Shown: positions 1 to 8,510 of the stretch, in pieces
Layout: each line of letters opens with the position of its first letter
How positions within the stretch are numbered: the first letter of the stretch is position 1
Assembly: GCA_028282005.1 (NCBI GenBank)
Contig: JANQIV010000156.1
Coordinates: 1-40,507 of the forward strand
Length of the DNA: 40,507 nucleotides
Reading direction: 5' to 3'
Source: Melioribacteraceae bacterium
Lineage (GTDB): Bacteria; Bacteroidota; Ignavibacteria; Ignavibacteriales; Melioribacteraceae
Position numbers and translations under genes: made by a program
The notes under the pieces: generated by a model
Database searches by the model: none
What the model was told of the DNA's origin: nothing
Seen by the model: only the letters and a program-made list of their open reading frames with translations

Positions 1-1
1 T

Positions 2-784
2 TTAAGAACAGCAGCTTCCGGAATGTATGCACAGCAAATTAATATTCAAGTTATCTCCAATAATATTGCTAACATCAATACAACCAGTTTCAAAAAGAAC
101 CGGGCTGAATTCAAAGATTTGATTTATCAGGAAGTTTCTGCTAATCCTCAAAGTTCAGAAGTTCCGGGTATCTCCGAAACATCAAGTGATAAAATTCAAA
201 TTGGTAACGGTGTAAAGCCTTCATCCACTCAAAAAATTTTTGAACAAGGTGATCTTCAGCAAACCGGGAAAGAACTTGATGTCGCTATTCAAGGTGATGG
301 TTTTCTCCAAGTTAGAAGAGCAGATGGTACTTTTGCTTACACAAGAGATGGATCATTGAAGTTATCAAATGATGGTACTATTGTAACTACCGGCGGTCTT
401 GTCATAGAACCTGGTATTGCTATTACAAGTGATACTATTGGCTTAACAATATCTAAGGATGGATTGATTACTGCTACTGAAGTTGGTGGTGAAGAAGTTG
501 AAATAGGCCAGTTGGAATTAGCTAAGTTCGTAAATGCCGGTGGACTTAGAGCTTTAGGCGATAACCTTTATGAAGAAACGGAAGCATCAGGCGTTCCAAT
601 TTTGGGTAACCCGGATAGTGAAGGTTTTGGTTCTGTGCATCAAGGGTTTTTAGAAACATCAAATGTAGACATTGTTGAAGAAATGATTTCAATGATAACA
701 GCTCAAAGGGCTTACGAGATCAATTCAAAGACTGTAACTACTGTTGAAGAAATGATGAACATCGCAAATAATCTAAAAAGATAA
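2..784 (+). CDS. flgG: Flagellar distal rod protein FlgG (5' end cut by window)
   Basis: FlgG forms the distal rod of the flagellar basal body. The reading frame is open from base 2, and the residues before the first internal Met (LRTAASG) are the usual FlgG N-terminus (...ALRTAASGM), so the true start lies a few codons upstream of the window. The N-terminal rod motif NNIANINTTSFKK follows, the central part carries DVAIQGDGFLQV and FAYTRDGSLKL, and the C-terminus has the family ending with SNVDIVEEM and AQRAYEINSK. About 260 residues is the normal FlgG length. It heads a same-strand series of rod and ring genes with very short spacers (flgA starts 12 bp after its stop), so it is probably cotranscribed with them. 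The paralogue FlgF is less likely because of the SNVDIVEEM ending and full length. Confidence 0.95.
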   Translation, partial: LRTAASGMYAQQINIQVISNNIANINTTSFKKNRAEFKDLIYQEVSANPQSSEVPGISETSSDKIQIGNGVKPSSTQKIFEQGDLQQTGKELDVAIQGDGFLQVRRADGTFAYTRDGSLKLSNDGTIVTTGGLVIEPGIAITSDTIGLTISKDGLITATEVGGEEVEIGQLELAKFVNAGGLRALGDNLYEETEASGVPILGNPDSEGFGSVHQGFLETSNVDIVEEMISMITAQRAYEINSKTVTTVEEMMNIANNLKR

Positions 785-795
785 TAATCGATAAA

Positions 796-1434
796 ATGAT
801 AAAACTGCTTAACATATTGTGTTTCTTAATTATCGGAGTAAATGATACTTCAGTCATTGATGAGTATTTGCAAAAGAATCTAACAGACTTTAATTCTTAC
901 GAATATGAAATAGTGACTGACATAAAAAATGATTTTACAATTGATGAAGATAGAAAACACAGATTAGGCAATGGATATATGCACTTGCCGGTTTTATTAA
1001 TTGTAAATGATAACTACGAAAAAAAATCTTCAGTCACTTTAAAAATTAAATTATACAAAGAAGTTCTTGTAGCAGCAAAAGATATTAAAGCTGGAGAAGA
1101 AATTCATGAAAGTGATTTTGTTAAACAACTAAAAAATATTTCCCGAAGCAGATCAAAAGTTATAAGTGATGAAAGTTTATTGGTATACAAAAAAGCAAAA
1201 AGGAATATTCATAAAGGAGATTTACTTTCAATCAATATGCTCCGTGATATTCCGCTTGTAAAAAGAGGTGACATGGTAAATGCTTTTTTGGAAATGGGAA
1301 CAGTCGTTGTCTCCTTCCGTGCATCATCAAGAGGAATTGGTAGTAAAGGTGATAGAATAAGAATTGAAAGAGATGACAAAAGGATTTTTATCGCTGAAGT
1401 AGTTGACAAAAATAATGTAAAAATAATTGAGTAA
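796..1434 (+). CDS. flgA: Flagellar P-ring assembly chaperone FlgA
   Basis: FlgA is a periplasmic chaperone that assists FlgI polymerisation into the P ring. This 212-residue protein has a hydrophobic N-terminus (residues 2-14) acting as a weak export signal. An SAF domain begins near residue 89, where VLVAAKDIKAGEEI is the classic SAF opening, and the C-terminal beta domain contains RGIGSKGDRIRI and ends EVVDKNNVKIIE. The first 85 residues are poorly conserved, as is usual for FlgA. It sits between flgG and flgH/flgI, its expected partners, which supports the call. No clear signal peptidase site is visible, so how it is exported is uncertain. Confidence 0.88.
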   Translation: MIKLLNILCFLIIGVNDTSVIDEYLQKNLTDFNSYEYEIVTDIKNDFTIDEDRKHRLGNGYMHLPVLLIVNDNYEKKSSVTLKIKLYKEVLVAAKDIKAGEEIHESDFVKQLKNISRSRSKVISDESLLVYKKAKRNIHKGDLLSINMLRDIPLVKRGDMVNAFLEMGTVVVSFRASSRGIGSKGDRIRIERDDKRIFIAEVVDKNNVKIIE

Positions 1435-1438
1435 TAAA

Positions 1439-2011
1439 ATGAAAAAGTTTTTGATAATTATCGCAATGTTTTCGCTTGGTATTCAAGCACAAGATTTGAG
1501 GAATAATGCCAGCCGCTCATTGTTCTCGGATTATAAAGCTTCGCAAATTGGCGATGCGGTAACAATCATAGTTGTTGAATCTTCACAAGCTTCTAATTCT
1601 TCTAGGACACAAACCGGTAAAAAAAGCAATGTTGGTTATCAGCTTGAAGGTACTATGGATGGCAGTTCATTGATCCCTGGTGTTGATATTTCATTGGGTT
1701 CTAACAATGATTTTGATGGCGGCGGATCAATAAATTCAACAGGAAATGTAAGAACAAAAATTAGTGCGCTGATAGATTCAGTTTTGGCAAATGGTTTAGT
1801 TAGAATCAGAGGAAGCAGAAAAATATCGATAAACGGTGAAGAACAAAAAGTATTTATTAAAGGATTAGTAAGAACTGCTGATCTTAATTCTGACAACACA
1901 GTTTTCTCATATAACATTTCAGAAGCAGAAATTACATTGGAAAATGAAGGAAAGATAGACGGCGCAAGCAGTCCGGGATTACTAACAAAAATCTTTCACT
2001 GGTTATTTTAG
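1439..2011 (+). CDS. flgH: Flagellar L-ring protein FlgH (no lipobox)
   Basis: FlgH builds the L ring in the outer membrane. I chose the ATG at 1439, 4 bp after the flgA stop, over an in-frame TTG at 1427 that would overlap flgA. From this ATG the protein begins with a clean signal peptide, MKKFLIIIAMFSLGIQA, with predicted cleavage before QDLRNN. Family motifs are present: SLFSDYKASQIGDAVTIIVVE, GNVRTKISALIDSVLANG, GSRKISINGEEQ and a terminal GLLTKIF. Length (190 residues) is normal to slightly short. The protein has no cysteine at all, so it cannot be a lipoprotein, unlike enterobacterial FlgH, which is acylated at an N-terminal Cys. Confidence 0.93.
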   Translation: MKKFLIIIAMFSLGIQAQDLRNNASRSLFSDYKASQIGDAVTIIVVESSQASNSSRTQTGKKSNVGYQLEGTMDGSSLIPGVDISLGSNNDFDGGGSINSTGNVRTKISALIDSVLANGLVRIRGSRKISINGEEQKVFIKGLVRTADLNSDNTVFSYNISEAEITLENEGKIDGASSPGLLTKIFHWLF

Positions 2012-2019
2012 GTGATAAC

Positions 2020-3111
2020 ATGAAAAAGGTAACATTAGCATTAATAATATTTTTGATCACATTTTCAAACAGCAATGCGCAAAGGATTAAAGACCTAGCA
2101 TACTTTAGAGGTATAAGCTCTGAACAGCTTATTGGTTATGGGCTTGTGGTAGGTTTAGCTGGTACCGGGGATAGTCACCGTTCCTCATTTACAATTCAGT
2201 CAATTACAAGTATGCTCAAAAGATTTGGCATTACTGTTCCCGAAACAAATTTAAGAACAAGAAACGTAGCTGCTGTAATGATTACTGCTAAGGTAAATAA
2301 TCTTTACAAGTCGGGAACTGAATTTGATGTTGTAGTTTCGTCTATGGGTGATGCTACCAGTTTGATGGGAGCTACTCTATTGATGACCCCACTTTCCGGA
2401 GTAGATGGATCGGTATATGGTATAGCTCAAGGCCCAATATCCATAGGTGGGTTTGACATTAATACAGAATCCGGTGGTAGAGTTGCAAAGAATCATGCTT
2501 TATCAGGCAGGATACCTGGCGGTGGAAAATTGGAAGTAGAAATTCCTGGGGGAGAAATAAGCCAATCTGAATTAAGTTTATTATTAAGAGAGCCTGACTT
2601 TACTACTTTAAACAACATAGCATCAGCAATCAACCAGCAATTTGGTGATGGTACTGCGGAATCACAAGGTGCATCTGAAATAAGATTGGTAGTGCCGAAT
2701 GATGTTACAGATTTTACTTCATTTATTTCTCAGTTGGAGTCTATTGAAGTGCAAAAAGATGTTGTTGCAAAAGTTGTGTTGAATGAAAGAACCGGAACAG
2801 TAGTTACTGGTAGCAATGTTAGAATTTCACCTGTTACAATTTCTCATGGAAGTTTGAACATATCAATTCAATCTTATCCATTGGTAAGTCAGCCAAATTC
2901 ATTTTCAAATGGCGAAACTGTATTATTCAATAACTTAGTTCCAAAAGCAAATCAAGATAACGGAAACGCTGTTACAATAGATGGAGCATCAAACGTGCAG
3001 GAAGTTGCAGCTGCGCTTAATTCATTAAATGTTTCACCGAGAGATATTATTGCTGTATTTCAAGCATTAAAAGAAGCCGGGGCATTAACAGCGGAATTGA
3101 TAATAATATAA
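2020..3111 (+). CDS. flgI: Flagellar P-ring protein FlgI
   Basis: FlgI polymerises around the rod in the periplasm to form the P ring. The 363-residue product has a signal peptide (residues 1-20, ending SNSNA before QRIKD). The FlgI signature follows: ISSEQLIGYGLVVGLAGTGD, then RTRNVAAVMITAKV, VVSSMGDATSLMGATLLMTPL and GRIPGGGKLEVEIPGG. The C-terminal part has VVLNERTGTVVTGSNVRISPV and ends DIIAVFQALKEAGALTAELIII, which is diagnostic. Length is typical. It starts 8 bp after flgH, and its stop codon overlaps the flgJ start (TAATG), indicating translational coupling. Confidence 0.97.
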   Translation: MKKVTLALIIFLITFSNSNAQRIKDLAYFRGISSEQLIGYGLVVGLAGTGDSHRSSFTIQSITSMLKRFGITVPETNLRTRNVAAVMITAKVNNLYKSGTEFDVVVSSMGDATSLMGATLLMTPLSGVDGSVYGIAQGPISIGGFDINTESGGRVAKNHALSGRIPGGGKLEVEIPGGEISQSELSLLLREPDFTTLNNIASAINQQFGDGTAESQGASEIRLVVPNDVTDFTSFISQLESIEVQKDVVAKVVLNERTGTVVTGSNVRISPVTISHGSLNISIQSYPLVSQPNSFSNGETVLFNNLVPKANQDNGNAVTIDGASNVQEVAAALNSLNVSPRDIIAVFQALKEAGALTAELIII

Positions 3112-3914
3112 TGAGTAACATTCAATTAAAAATATCGAACCCGCAGCATATAAAAGAACCGAAGCCAATCGATCACAGGTTTTCTACGGCTCATAAAGCT
3201 AAGCTTGCAAAGGCTTCAAAAGATTTTGAAAGCATGTTGACAAGCATGATGCTAAAGAGCATGACAAAATCGACAAATGGTTTATTTGGTGATAGCAACT
3301 TTGGCGGGAATGTTCTCGATACTTTTTTTGAACAAGAGTTATCAAATCACATAACAGGTTCACAAGGATTTGGAATAGCAGAACAAATTTATAAAAGAAT
3401 AACCGGCGAAGAGTTAAACTTAGAAGAGTTTATAAAATTCAAAAACAGTAAACCAAACGAATTAAAAATTAAGAATATTGATAAAGGCAATGGAGCAGTC
3501 ACTCCTAGCAATAGTGCATCAACTAGATTAAAAAAATATGAACCGATTATAAAAGAAGCATCAGCAAAATTTGGTGTACCTCAGAATTTAATTAAGTCAG
3601 TAATACTCACTGAATCTGCTGCAAAAGAAAATGCGGTATCAAGTGCAAAGGCAAAAGGATTGATGCAGTTGATGGACGGAACAGCAAAGGATATGGGGGT
3701 AAAAAATGTTTGGAATCCTAAAGAAAATATTTTCGGAGGTAGCAAATATTTATCTCAAATGTTAAAAAAATATGATGGGGACTTGAGCAAATCTCTTGCA
3801 GCATATAACGCGGGTCCGGGCAATGTAGATAAATATGAAGGGATTCCTCCGTTTACCGAAACACAGAATTATGTAAAAAGAGTTATGGGTTACTTAAACT
3901 ATTTGGAAAGTTAA
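3111..3914 (+). CDS. flgJ: FlgJ-like rod-binding protein fused to SLT lytic transglycosylase
   Basis: FlgJ caps the growing rod and opens the peptidoglycan for it. Residues about 34-100 match the rod-binding domain (KASKDFESMLTSMMLKSM, FGGNVLDTFFEQELSNH). Residues about 142-260 are not the glucosaminidase of enteric FlgJ but a soluble-lytic-transglycosylase (GH23-type) domain. Its catalytic Glu168 lies in ILTESA, followed by KGLMQLM (182-188), AYNAGPGNV (231-239) and ETQNYVKRV (250-258). A low-complexity linker (about 105-140) joins the halves. No signal peptide is visible, as expected for a protein exported through the flagellar apparatus. The start overlaps the flgI stop. Domain assignments rest on motif recognition and are strong. 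Confidence 0.92.
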   Translation: MSNIQLKISNPQHIKEPKPIDHRFSTAHKAKLAKASKDFESMLTSMMLKSMTKSTNGLFGDSNFGGNVLDTFFEQELSNHITGSQGFGIAEQIYKRITGEELNLEEFIKFKNSKPNELKIKNIDKGNGAVTPSNSASTRLKKYEPIIKEASAKFGVPQNLIKSVILTESAAKENAVSSAKAKGLMQLMDGTAKDMGVKNVWNPKENIFGGSKYLSQMLKKYDGDLSKSLAAYNAGPGNVDKYEGIPPFTETQNYVKRVMGYLNYLES

Positions 3915-3915
3915 A

Positions 3916-4371
3916 ATGGAATCAAAAAACTTAATCGATGTACTAAAAAAACAAAAACTGAATCTTGAAAATCTTCTTGGTGCTGCTAAAGAAAAACAAA
4001 AAGTTTTGATAAATAATAAGCGCGAAGAACTTGATACAGTTGGTAAACAGGAAGAAAAGCTAATTTTCCGTGTGCAGCAAACAGAAAAAGAAAGAATTGC
4101 TGTAGTAAATCAATTAGCTTCAAGAAACGGTTTGAATCCAAAGGCAATTAAAATCGGTGATCTTATCAGTAAACTTTCAACAACCGAAGACCCGGAAGTA
4201 ATTTTTGAATTAACAAATTTAGAAGAAGAAATTAAAGAACTAGTTGCTGAAATAAAATCTACAAACAGCAGAAATATGTTTTTAATACAGCACTCAAGGA
4301 AATTTATTGAATACACTATGAAAGCAATTTTTGGTGAAGGCAAAAAATCAATTTTAGACAGGAAAGTTTAA
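3916..4371 (+). CDS. flgN: Flagellar export chaperone FlgN-like protein
   Basis: FlgN is the cytoplasmic chaperone for the hook-filament junction proteins FlgK and FlgL. This 151-residue protein is charged, almost wholly helical and rich in Glu and Lys. It shows the FlgN pattern of an N-terminal helix (LIDVLKKQKLNLENLL) and a long coiled coil around residues 10-60, with a shorter C-terminal helical part (IQHSRKFIEYTMKAIFG). Sequence similarity in this family is weak, so position supports the call: it starts 1 bp after flgJ and lies 1 bp before flgK, its predicted client. No membrane segment or signal peptide is present. Confidence 0.8.
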   Translation: MESKNLIDVLKKQKLNLENLLGAAKEKQKVLINNKREELDTVGKQEEKLIFRVQQTEKERIAVVNQLASRNGLNPKAIKIGDLISKLSTTEDPEVIFELTNLEEEIKELVAEIKSTNSRNMFLIQHSRKFIEYTMKAIFGEGKKSILDRKV

Positions 4372-4372
4372 G

Positions 4373-5734
4373 ATGAGTGTTAACAAATTAATGGATATCG
4401 CCAATAGGAGCTTGCAAGCCTATCAAGGTGCGTTAACGGCTACTTCCAATAATATTGCTAATGCCGGTAACAAAGATTACTCCAGACAGAGAGTAATATT
4501 AACTTCTGAACCGCCGGATCGAGGAACAGGATTGAATTACGGTTCAGGTATAACACTTTCCGGTATTCAAAGAATTCGTGATGTTTTTATTGACAGCCAA
4601 AGATATCAATACAACAGTAAACAAGCTTCTGCTGAAAAACACTCAAACATTTTAGCAAAGATGGAAACTCTTTTGAGTGAACCTTCTGAAGCCGGTTTAT
4701 CAAATTTGATGAATTCATTCTTCAATTCTTTTGAAGAATTATCTGCAGATCCAACTTCGATGCCATTAAGAAATAATGTATTAAATGCTGCTCAAAGATT
4801 TACAGATAAGCTAAATACTTTGTATGGTGGTTATTCCAGCCTTCAAGATGATTTGAGAAATGAAGCACAAATTTATGTTAATGATCTTAATGATTATTTA
4901 GAGCAAATTCAAAATTTGAATAAAGAAATATTTGCTTCACAGACAAGGGGTTCGGATGCCAATGAATTACAGGATGAAAGAACAAGGATTATAAATGAAT
5001 TAAGTCAGATTGCAAATATAACTGTGCAGACTAATTCTGATAGCAGTGTAAGTATTTCGATTGGCGGAATATTTGCTGCTGATAGGCTTCACCATTTGGA
5101 GTTTGCCTTGGAAGAGCAGAATGGCACTCTTAAAATTGTTACGGAAAAAGATAATGTTTCGATGTCGTTAAACGGTGGAAAACTGTATGGTACAACTAGG
5201 ATATATAATGAAATTATTCCAAGCTACCTTACTGCACTAGATGATATTGGTAATGGTATTATGGATAATGTAAATACTGCTCATAACGCAGGTTATACAT
5301 TCACGGATCCACCGCAGACAAGTATAGATTTTTTTGATAGTTACACTAACGGTTTGTTGTCGATCAATCAAAATATCCTTGATGATGCAGCTATGATAGC
5401 AATTTCTTCCGATGGTAATGATGGTAATAATGATGTTGCACTTGAAATAGCTGCTTTGAAAGACCAGGATTTGATAAACGGAACCTCGATAATGGATACG
5501 TATTCAGCTTTTGTAAATGATCTTGCAAATGAAAAATTATTGCAGGACGAAAATGCCAGCTCATTTCAATTGGTAATTAATCAATTGGAAGGACAAGTTT
5601 CTGAAATCTCCGGTGTATCCATAGATGAAGAAATGGTAAATGTATTGAAATATCAAAAGTCGTTTGATGCTGCAGCCAGATTGGTTAGAGTAGCGGATGA
5701 ACTTATGCAAACCTTACTAAATGCCTTTGGCTAA
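4373..5734 (+). CDS. flgK: Flagellar hook-associated protein 1, FlgK
   Basis: FlgK is the first hook-filament junction protein, exported through the flagellar secretion system. The N-terminus carries the conserved D0 helix and the motif NNIANAGNKDYSRQRV (about residues 25-40). The C-terminus has the family ending: GVSIDEEMVNVLKYQKSFDAAARLVRVADELMQTLLNAFG. The coiled-coil D1 section (about 90-200) includes DLNDYLEQIQNLNKEIF and DANELQDERTRIINELSQI. At 453 residues it lies at the short end for FlgK. It follows flgN by 1 bp and precedes flgL by 18 bp, the usual order. Confidence 0.96.
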   Translation: MSVNKLMDIANRSLQAYQGALTATSNNIANAGNKDYSRQRVILTSEPPDRGTGLNYGSGITLSGIQRIRDVFIDSQRYQYNSKQASAEKHSNILAKMETLLSEPSEAGLSNLMNSFFNSFEELSADPTSMPLRNNVLNAAQRFTDKLNTLYGGYSSLQDDLRNEAQIYVNDLNDYLEQIQNLNKEIFASQTRGSDANELQDERTRIINELSQIANITVQTNSDSSVSISIGGIFAADRLHHLEFALEEQNGTLKIVTEKDNVSMSLNGGKLYGTTRIYNEIIPSYLTALDDIGNGIMDNVNTAHNAGYTFTDPPQTSIDFFDSYTNGLLSINQNILDDAAMIAISSDGNDGNNDVALEIAALKDQDLINGTSIMDTYSAFVNDLANEKLLQDENASSFQLVINQLEGQVSEISGVSIDEEMVNVLKYQKSFDAAARLVRVADELMQTLLNAFG

Positions 5735-5752
5735 TAGGTTAGGAGAATTATT

Positions 5753-6649
5753 ATGAGAATAACAGATAGTTTATTACAGACAACATTTTTATCTAATTTG
5801 AACAACACGAAAAATTCGTTGTCCAAAGTTCAGCAACAATTAACAACCCAGAAAAAAATAAATGTTGTTTCCGATTCTCCGTCCGGCTCAGCCAGGGTAA
5901 TGCGTTTAACAGGTCAGTTACAGGATATCAATGCTTATATTGAAAATATCAACAATGGTAAAACCTTTTTGCAGTCAAGCATTAATGCAATGGAAGGAAT
6001 GCAGACTGAGATACAATCGATACTTGTTGACTTTACAGCCATTAAAAATGCTATTACAGACGATTCACTTCCTTCATTTGGCGAAAAGTTGGAATCTGCT
6101 TTAGATTCGATAATTGACAGAGCTAATTCAAAGTTTGCCGGTAAATATCTTTTTGGCGGAACCGATAATTCACAGGAGCCATACGGGTACAATGCTACAC
6201 CTCCTCCAAATATTGAGCAAACTATTGCTGATAGCTCCGGTGAAGTAAAAGTAAAAATTTCTTCAACAATTTCGCAGAAGATTAATGTAACCGGCGATGA
6301 GTTATTTGGTACTATTGACGGTACAGATGTTCTAAACACTCTTTATGATATAAAAGAAAATTTAAAGTTGGGTGTAAGGCCTAGTGAAGCCGAAATACAA
6401 GTTGTTGAAGATTTTAATGAAAAAATTATTTCAGTAATGGCTTCTGCCGGAAATAATCTAAATAGAATGGACAATACACTTGAGATACTCTCAGGTCAAG
6501 AATTAGAATTAAGAGATATAATTTCAAAAGAGCAGGACGTTGATATTGCCCAATCAGTAATTGAAATGGAAAACCAGCAATTTGCTCTTGACGTTGCATA
6601 CAAAACATCTTCAATGATATTACCAAAATCACTACTGGATTTCTTATAA
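5753..6649 (+). CDS. flgL: Flagellar hook-associated protein 3, FlgL
   Basis: FlgL is the second hook-filament junction protein and resembles flagellin. Residues 1-60 form the flagellin-type N-terminal helix, MRITDSLLQTTFLSNLNNTK, followed by LSKVQQQLTTQKKINVVSDSP and an assembly region with GKTFLQSSINAM. FAGKYLFGGTDNSQEPY (about 125-142) is a strong FlgL motif. The C-terminal helix (QDVDIAQSVIEMENQQFALDVAYKTSSMIL...SLLDFL) completes the D0/D1 coiled coil. The length of 298 residues is typical. A good ribosome-binding site (TTAGGAG) precedes the ATG. Its stop overlaps the motA start in TAATG. Confidence 0.95.
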   Translation: MRITDSLLQTTFLSNLNNTKNSLSKVQQQLTTQKKINVVSDSPSGSARVMRLTGQLQDINAYIENINNGKTFLQSSINAMEGMQTEIQSILVDFTAIKNAITDDSLPSFGEKLESALDSIIDRANSKFAGKYLFGGTDNSQEPYGYNATPPPNIEQTIADSSGEVKVKISSTISQKINVTGDELFGTIDGTDVLNTLYDIKENLKLGVRPSEAEIQVVEDFNEKIISVMASAGNNLNRMDNTLEILSGQELELRDIISKEQDVDIAQSVIEMENQQFALDVAYKTSSMILPKSLLDFL

Positions 6650-7419
6650 TGAGTAAAAAACAGGGAAGTTTTTTAGGTCTAATATTAGGTATCGTTTCAA
6701 TTTTCGGGTCTTTCTTTTTAGAAGGAGGGTCTTTTCAGGCTTTATTTCTAATACCCCCGATCATAATTGTATTTGGTGGTACATTTGCCGCAACCATCAT
6801 TGGATTTGGGTTTGACAAATTCAGGCAAATATACGCGTTGGCTAAGTTAGCTTACGATCCTCGCAATTTTGATATAAAAAATCTAATTGAAGGAATCGTT
6901 GAAATATCAATGAAAGTAAGAAAAGAAGGTTTGCTTGCGGTTGAAAAAGACCTTGAACAATTGGAATACAAATTCCCGCAAAAAATGATAAAGTTTGTTT
7001 TGGATGGAACAAATGCTGAGATGCTTGAGATTGTGGCTGCTACAGAGATTAAAGCAATGGAAAGAAGACATCATTCAAATATTTCAATTTTTACAAAAAT
7101 GGGTGGCTATGCACCAACTATGGGTATTATCGGAACTGTAATGGCATTGATAATGACCCTTGCAAATGCTGGCGAAGACCCAACTTTACTTATTCACAAT
7201 ATTGCATCGGCATTTATTGCTACCTTGTGGGGAATTGTAAGTGCTAACCTCTTTTGGCTGCCGATAGCGGATAAATTAAAACTATGTCATTTAGAAGAAA
7301 AACATATGATGGAAGTATCTTTGGAGGGAGTTCTAGCAATCCAAAGTGGGGAGATCCCGACGTTGGTGAGAGCCAGAATGATGAGTATGCTCCCGGTAAA
7401 AGATCAAGAAAATCAATAA
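6649..7419 (+). CDS. motA: Flagellar motor stator protein MotA (first pair)
   Basis: MotA is the ion-channel subunit of the stator that exerts torque on the rotor. Four membrane segments are visible: about residues 6-24, 30-52, 148-170 and 180-202. The cytoplasmic loop contains VRKEGLLAVEKDLEQ, and GYAPTMGIIGTVMALI marks TM3 with its proline. The length (256) and the loop sequence match the MotA/PomA class of Bacillus, Vibrio and Aquifex rather than the longer enteric MotA. The C-terminus (LEEKHMMEVSLEGVLAIQSGEIP) is conserved, so the protein is real to its stop. The last 136 bp are also used by motB in another frame. Confidence 0.95.
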   Translation: MSKKQGSFLGLILGIVSIFGSFFLEGGSFQALFLIPPIIIVFGGTFAATIIGFGFDKFRQIYALAKLAYDPRNFDIKNLIEGIVEISMKVRKEGLLAVEKDLEQLEYKFPQKMIKFVLDGTNAEMLEIVAATEIKAMERRHHSNISIFTKMGGYAPTMGIIGTVMALIMTLANAGEDPTLLIHNIASAFIATLWGIVSANLFWLPIADKLKLCHLEEKHMMEVSLEGVLAIQSGEIPTLVRARMMSMLPVKDQENQ

Positions 7420-8096
7420 CCAGTACCGGTGATGATTTTAATGAGGAAGAGAGTAATGATAGATATCTCATTACTTATGCTGACTTAATCACACTGTTAT
7501 TAGGGTTGTTTATAATATTATATGCTATGTCAAATATAGACGCTGAAAAATATAAAGAAACCGTTTCTGCATTAGGAAGCGTGTTCGGATCACAAGCAAA
7601 TTTCCCGGTTATAAATCCTGAGCAAAAAATGATTGATAGTTTTAGTTCTTTCCCGACATTAAAAGAAAAATTGCAGGATGTTATTGAGCAGAATGGTTAT
7701 GAAGAAGCAATTAAACTAAGTGAAAATGAGAGGGGAATTACTGTTAGTATTTTAGGGGATATACTTTTCCCATCGGGTAGTGCTGAACTTGCAGAAGAAT
7801 CAATAGAAGTATTAAATAAATTAGCAAAGATTATAAAGCCTCTGCCGAATGATTTAAGGGTAGAAGGGCACACAGATAATGTTCCGATAAATAATAATTT
7901 GCATCCATCAAATTGGCATTTATCTGTGGCAAGGGCAACAAACACAGCTTATTACTTGATGAATGATGAAGATATCTCGCAAGATAAAGTATCAATTGTC
8001 GGTTATTCGGAATACAAACCTGTTGCGACAAACGAAACGGAAGATGGCAGAGCATTAAATAGAAGAGTAGATTTAGTAATTTTAAATAATAATTAA
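7284..8096 (+). CDS. motB: Flagellar motor stator protein MotB (first pair), start inside motA
   Basis: MotB anchors the stator to peptidoglycan and carries the proton- or sodium-binding Asp. A single membrane helix (about residues 61-83) starts RYLITYADLITLL and contains the ion-binding Asp67. A plug-like region follows. The OmpA-like peptidoglycan-binding domain (about 155-268) has VEGHTDNVPI, NWHLSVARA and GRALNRRVDLVI. The only usual start codon upstream of the helix in this frame is the ATG at 7284, inside motA; no GTG or TTG lies between it and the helix. The cytoplasmic tail is therefore about 60 residues, roughly twice the usual length, and its first 45 residues are dual-coded with the MotA C-terminus. 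Confidence 0.92.
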   Translation: MSFRRKTYDGSIFGGSSSNPKWGDPDVGESQNDEYAPGKRSRKSITSTGDDFNEEESNDRYLITYADLITLLLGLFIILYAMSNIDAEKYKETVSALGSVFGSQANFPVINPEQKMIDSFSSFPTLKEKLQDVIEQNGYEEAIKLSENERGITVSILGDILFPSGSAELAEESIEVLNKLAKIIKPLPNDLRVEGHTDNVPINNNLHPSNWHLSVARATNTAYYLMNDEDISQDKVSIVGYSEYKPVATNETEDGRALNRRVDLVILNNN

Positions 8097-8112
8097 CAAA
8101 AAGAAAAGGATC

Positions 8113-8508
8113 ATGAAACTACAAACTTTGCAGTTCGGTGACATCGAATTTGATGAAAATATCATCATCAAATTTGAAGACGGAATACTAGGTTTTGAAG
8201 ACCAGAAAAGATTCATAATGATTACCGAGGATGACGGAATTTTTTACTGGCTTACATCGGTTGATGAACCTGAGCTAGTTTTCCCACTTTTCCCTTTGGG
8301 ATTAATTAACGATAAATATCCCGTAGTGGAAAACTTTGAAGCTTTCGGAATAGTGAATTTAGATAAGGATGTAAATAACATCACACTTAATATGAAAGCT
8401 CCGATTTACTTAAATCACGGGGACAAAAAAGGATTCCAGAAAATTCTGGATAAAGAGGAATTCCCTATTAATTACAAACTATTTGTAGAAGAAGAGGATA
8501 AAAAGTAA
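8113..8508 (+). CDS. fliW: Flagellar assembly factor FliW
   Basis: FliW binds flagellin and, when flagellin is exported, is freed to bind CsrA and relieve repression of flagellin translation. The 131-residue protein has family motifs: IIIKFEDGILGFEDQKRFIM near residues 17-36, then FYWLTSVDEPELVFPLF and NNITLNMKAPIYLN. An AAGGA ribosome-binding site lies just upstream of the ATG. csrA follows 2 bp downstream, the conserved FliW-CsrA arrangement. Its place after motB and before csrA suggests post-transcriptional control of flagellin is encoded within the motor operon; flagellin itself is not in this window. Confidence 0.95.
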   Translation: MKLQTLQFGDIEFDENIIIKFEDGILGFEDQKRFIMITEDDGIFYWLTSVDEPELVFPLFPLGLINDKYPVVENFEAFGIVNLDKDVNNITLNMKAPIYLNHGDKKGFQKILDKEEFPINYKLFVEEEDKK

Positions 8509-8510
8509 AC

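Noticed and set aside
830-837. TCCGATAA octamer on the minus strand inside flgA
   Set aside because: The -35 position reads TGAC, and no minus-strand gene follows.
5935-6339. 134-codon minus-strand ORF inside flgL
   Set aside because: It is a shadow of the conserved flgL gene, with no ribosome-binding site or family motif.
7883-7890. TCCGATAA octamer (sigma-28 -10-like) inside motB
   Set aside because: The correct -35 position reads AAGG, and it lies in the coding sequence of the OmpA-like domain.
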